A stretch of 64,000 nt of DNA from positions 15,417 through 79,416 of the forward strand of contig JAILIM010000094.1 in the NCBI GenBank assembly GCA_024695285.1, in the 5' to 3' direction. Of the stretch, positions 61,846 to 64,000 are shown piece after piece. Every line of letters starts with the position of its first letter. The stretch's first letter is position 1. Below the pieces are notes generated by a model. That model ran no database searches and had not been told where the DNA came from. It was given only the letters and a program-made list of their open reading frames with translations. This DNA is from Bacteroidales bacterium (lineage in GTDB: Bacteria; Bacteroidota; Bacteroidia; Bacteroidales; UBA932). A program made the position numbers and the translations under genes.

Positions 61846-62256
61846 TCAGAAGAAGAAAAAGCAGAAGGCGGCCCACTCTTTTTTGACGCCGTTGGCGTGG
61901 CCGATGGTGCGGTAGGAGCCGTCCTGGACTGTGCCGTCGGACTTGATGTGGCCGATGGTGCGGTAGGAGCCATCCTGAACTGTGCCGTCGGACTTCACGT
62001 GGCCGATGGTGCGGTAGGAACCGTCCTGGATAGTGCCGTCGGACTTAATGTGACCGATGGTGCGGTAGGAGCCGTCCTGGACTGTGCCGTCGGACTTGAT
62101 ATGACCGATGGTACGGTAGCTGCTGTCTTGGATTGTACCGTCAGACTTGACATAGCCGACGGTGGCATAGTTGGAGCCGGTGAGCCTTTGTGCGAACGCC
62201 TCAGTGCCTGCAAGCAGCGCCGCCGTCGCAATGATAATGTAAAGCAGATGTTTCAT
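61846..62256 (-). CDS. Exported protein of five 17-residue repeats
   Basis: The 136-aa protein has a signal peptide (residues 1-22, ending AFA-Q). Five 17-residue units follow at 29-113, with consensus SYRTIGHIKSDGTVQDG, plus a partial sixth (114-120). It ends with a cysteine and four Phe (FCFFFF). Each unit predicts two short strands and a turn, so the protein may form a small propeller or flower-like fold, like the 4-fold beta-flower proteins of Bacteroidota; that link is tentative. It lies between umuD and an outer-membrane barrel gene, all leftward. Function is unknown. Confidence 0.7.
   Translation of the reverse strand: MKHLLYIIIATAALLAGTEAFAQRLTGSNYATVGYVKSDGTIQDSSYRTIGHIKSDGTVQDGSYRTIGHIKSDGTIQDGSYRTIGHVKSDGTVQDGSYRTIGHIKSDGTVQDGSYRTIGHANGVKKEWAAFCFFFF
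61897..62172 (-). repeat. Tandem 51-bp coding repeats
   Basis: Five complete units and one partial unit of 51 bp encode the 17-residue repeats above. The units are nearly identical except at third positions and a few Ile/Val changes, which suggests recent expansion or gene conversion. Units have no unique spacers, so this is not a CRISPR array. Confidence 0.88.
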
Positions 62257-62322
62257 AATATCGGTTGGATTTGATTGCGTAAATTTAGCTAACAGTTTTG
62301 AAATATCAAATGCCGTGCCCGG

Positions 62323-63327
62323 TCAAAAAGCGTAGCCGACGCCGGCCAGGAAACTGAAACCGCCCATCCAACAAGCCCCCGCGAGGAGGTCTATGTGCTT
62401 AAAGGTGAATGTAATGCCTGTTTCGGCGCCTATGCCTGACCAACTGAAGTCCGACACTCTTGCCCATTCACCGTCAAGGTCTCTCCAAGCGAGGCTCCGC
62501 TGACCGTAGCCTATGCCTGCATAGATGCCGAACCGGGCTGTCGGGCGCCAGAGGGCACCGCCGGAGACAGTCAGGCTTCCATACCGTACTGAACCGTCGC
62601 CCCAGAATATCCCGCCGGTGGAAATTGTGCCGTCGGAGCTGATTGCGTAGGATGTGCCGGTGGGCGTGAAATTGCTGCGGAAACTCAGGTAGCCGCCCCA
62701 TTGTTTCTTGCTTGCGGAAGCCCATAGGCCAAAAGAAGGCCTGGTGCCGATTTCGATGACGGGAATGATGTCGAAGCGCGGCTCGCCATACTTTTCAATC
62801 TTTATAGTTTCGGCCACTGCGGCAGAGCGGATTGGGGATAAGCCGGTCTCGGTAAGGCTCCTGACAGGAGAAGGAACCCCGGGCGGCAGGCAGACAGACG
62901 GGGGAGTGGCAATGGGTGTTCTGGTCTGTTGGGATGGTGATTCGGGAGCAATTTGGCCTTTTTTGCTCCCAATCTGCTTGTTTTTTTTCGCTTTGGGAGA
63001 AATTAAGGCCGATTCACTCCCGTTTTCGGATTTGCTTGTGGTTTCGTAGCGGCTGCGGATTCCGTTAAAGCGGCTGCGCTGGGCACTGGACATAGTGCCC
63101 TCGGAGTTCTGCATAAGAGTGCGCAGGCGGCCCAGTTCTCCCAACAACTCAGTGACTTTTGCGTCAGGCACGGATTCGCCGTTACTTATCCGTTCCCGCA
63201 GTTCTATACAGCTGGTGCATATCTGTTCGTATCGGTCCAGCACGGCATCCCAGTCGTTCTGCGCCCTGAGCAGAAGAGGCAGAAGCAGGGTAATCAGTAA
63301 TATGACGCTATGCCGGATGGATTGCAT
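62323..63327 (-). CDS. Predicted outer-membrane barrel protein with N-terminal coiled coil
   Basis: The 334-aa protein has a signal peptide (about 1-22), a helical segment (about 25-95, DWDAVLDRYEQICTSCIELRERI...), a Ser/Pro-rich low-complexity linker (about 95-170), and a C-terminal domain of alternating strands ending in Phe (GIGAETGITFTF, FLAGVGYAF), typical of a beta-barrel. It diverges from a Ser/Thr kinase gene with 38 nt between starts. This pairing suggests a shared role, but the function is unknown. Confidence 0.65.
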   Translation of the reverse strand: MQSIRHSVILLITLLLPLLLRAQNDWDAVLDRYEQICTSCIELRERISNGESVPDAKVTELLGELGRLRTLMQNSEGTMSSAQRSRFNGIRSRYETTSKSENGSESALISPKAKKNKQIGSKKGQIAPESPSQQTRTPIATPPSVCLPPGVPSPVRSLTETGLSPIRSAAVAETIKIEKYGEPRFDIIPVIEIGTRPSFGLWASASKKQWGGYLSFRSNFTPTGTSYAISSDGTISTGGIFWGDGSVRYGSLTVSGGALWRPTARFGIYAGIGYGQRSLAWRDLDGEWARVSDFSWSGIGAETGITFTFKHIDLLAGACWMGGFSFLAGVGYAF

Positions 63328-63331
63328 GACG

Positions 63332-63359
63332 CAAATGTAAGCAAAAAAGCGTATCTTTG
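63332..63359. promoter_or_regulatory. Divergent near-leaderless promoter pair (barrel protein / kinase)
   Basis: On the minus strand TACATTTG lies at 63332-63339, 4 nt from the barrel-protein ATG (63327). On the plus strand TATCTTTG lies at 63352-63359, 6 nt from the kinase ATG (63366). Both match TAnnTTTG. The expected transcript starts fall at or within a few bases of the start codons. No clear -33 boxes were found. Confidence 0.5.
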
Positions 63360-63365
63360 GACGCC

Positions 63366-64000
63366 ATGCAAGATGATTCCGGTTTTTTCAGCGGCCCTTC
63401 TCCTTTGCCTTCAGGTGCCAGGGTGCCTGAGTGTATCCACCGTTCTGCGAACGGATGGTCGGAGCTTTGGCGTGTCGACAGGGACGGGCGTTTCAGGGTG
63501 CTGAAGGCGCTCAAGCCTGAATTCCGCGGGCACGCCCTTTATGAGCAGCTCCTGCGGAAGGAGTATGAAATCGGTTATGCACTGTCCCATCCGAACATCT
63601 GTGAAGTGTATGGTTTTGTGGAGCTGCCGGATCTTGGAAATGCCATTGAAATGGAGTGGGTGGACGGCTGTCCACTTTCGGAACTGACGGTGCAACGACG
63701 GCTCGGACATGAGGAGGCCGTGCGAATCGTCTCACAGCTTTGCGACGCTTTGTCATACATTCATTCCAAGCAAGTTACGCACCGTGACCTCAAGCCTTCC
63801 AATATATTGGTCACGCACAACGGCGGCAATGTGAAACTTATAGATTTCGGGCTCTCCGACGCCGATATATACGCCGTGTTGAAGGGTGCTGCCGGCACCC
63901 CTTCGTGCGCCGCTCCTGAACTTCTTTCGGGCGGTACCGCCGATTCGCGTGCTGATATATGGTCGCTGGGCAAGATAATCGCTGATTTGCTCCCCGGGAG
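63366..64000 (+). CDS. Serine/threonine protein kinase, Hanks type (cut by right edge)
   Basis: The frame is open to the window end, giving 211 residues so far. Visible kinase motifs are VLKALK (ATP-binding Lys in VAIK position), the helix-C region, HRDLKPSN (catalytic loop), IDFGLSD (DFG), AGTPSCAAPEL (activation segment and APE) and RADIWSLGK (subdomain IX). The glycine-rich loop is poorly conserved (SANGWSELWRV). The start (ATG 63366) directly follows a TAnnTTTG box. Any sensor or TM region lies beyond the edge. It phosphorylates Ser/Thr, perhaps in a pathway with the divergent barrel protein. Confidence 0.85.
   Translation, partial: MQDDSGFFSGPSPLPSGARVPECIHRSANGWSELWRVDRDGRFRVLKALKPEFRGHALYEQLLRKEYEIGYALSHPNICEVYGFVELPDLGNAIEMEWVDGCPLSELTVQRRLGHEEAVRIVSQLCDALSYIHSKQVTHRDLKPSNILVTHNGGNVKLIDFGLSDADIYAVLKGAAGTPSCAAPELLSGGTADSRADIWSLGKIIADLLPG

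Noticed and set aside
61897..62172. CRISPR array
   Set aside because: The repeats are contiguous 51-bp coding units without unique spacers, and no cas genes are present.
61789..62274. Plus-strand frame through the 51-bp repeats
   Set aside because: It starts inside the inverted-repeat element and its repeats are the antisense of the signal-bearing minus-strand protein, which is the more likely gene.
1..64000. tRNA or rRNA genes
   Set aside because: No segment with the conserved tRNA arms or rRNA sequences was recognised by reading. A tRNAscan-SE run would confirm this.

Overview
The window looks like a chromosomal segment of an uncultured or unnamed Bacteroidales bacterium (phylum Bacteroidota). 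The evidence is a SusC/SusD pair, a BACON-type lipoprotein, DUF4301 and GSCFA proteins, a probable 6S-Flavo RNA after zapA, and many promoters fitting the Bacteroidota form TTTG-N19-21-TAnnTTTG. GC content appears moderately high by eye. I cannot name a species. Both edges cut a gene.

Layout. 1-19.4 kb is mostly housekeeping: the tail of a SPOR-type envelope protein, dnaA, pepD, rpe, birA facing ftsH-cdsA-psd, then a leftward recF / DUF721 / pdxB / DUF4301 operon, a TPR membrane protein with yebC, a GSCFA protein, an outer-membrane protein with a 5'-nucleotidase-like enzyme, a short AraC-type regulator and ffh.

19.4-44.8 kb is one rightward exopolysaccharide (EPS) or capsule operon of 23 tightly packed genes, most overlapping by 1-8 nt. 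It has a PHP-type phosphatase, Wza-, Wzz-, Wzy-, Wzx- and WcaJ-like export and polymerisation proteins, several glycosyltransferases, a GDP-L-fucose pathway (gmd, fcl) with a GT11 fucosyltransferase, and a complete GDP-D-glycero-D-manno-heptose pathway (hddA, gmhA and an hddC-gmhB fusion). It also has a phosphodiester-type cassette (IspD/TarI-like, GDPD, LicD), an SGNH hydrolase, a beta-helix protein and a radical SAM/SPASM protein. Three hairpins in a row lie before wza, and a long perfect inverted repeat closes the operon.

45.0-57 kb holds a coiled-coil protein, zapA and a probable 6S RNA, then a leftward SusC/SusD island (phosphoesterase, SusC, SusD, BACON lipoprotein), then rny. The island seems to split the usual zapA-6S-rny order.

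57-64 kb is a mixed region: an L,D-transpeptidase-like protein, an orphan N-terminally short FecCD permease, a Tat-type FAD oxidoreductase, a 30-codon small ORF, umuDC preceded by a 127-bp MITE-like inverted repeat, a secreted protein of 17-residue repeats, an outer-membrane barrel protein, and a divergent Ser/Thr kinase cut by the right edge.
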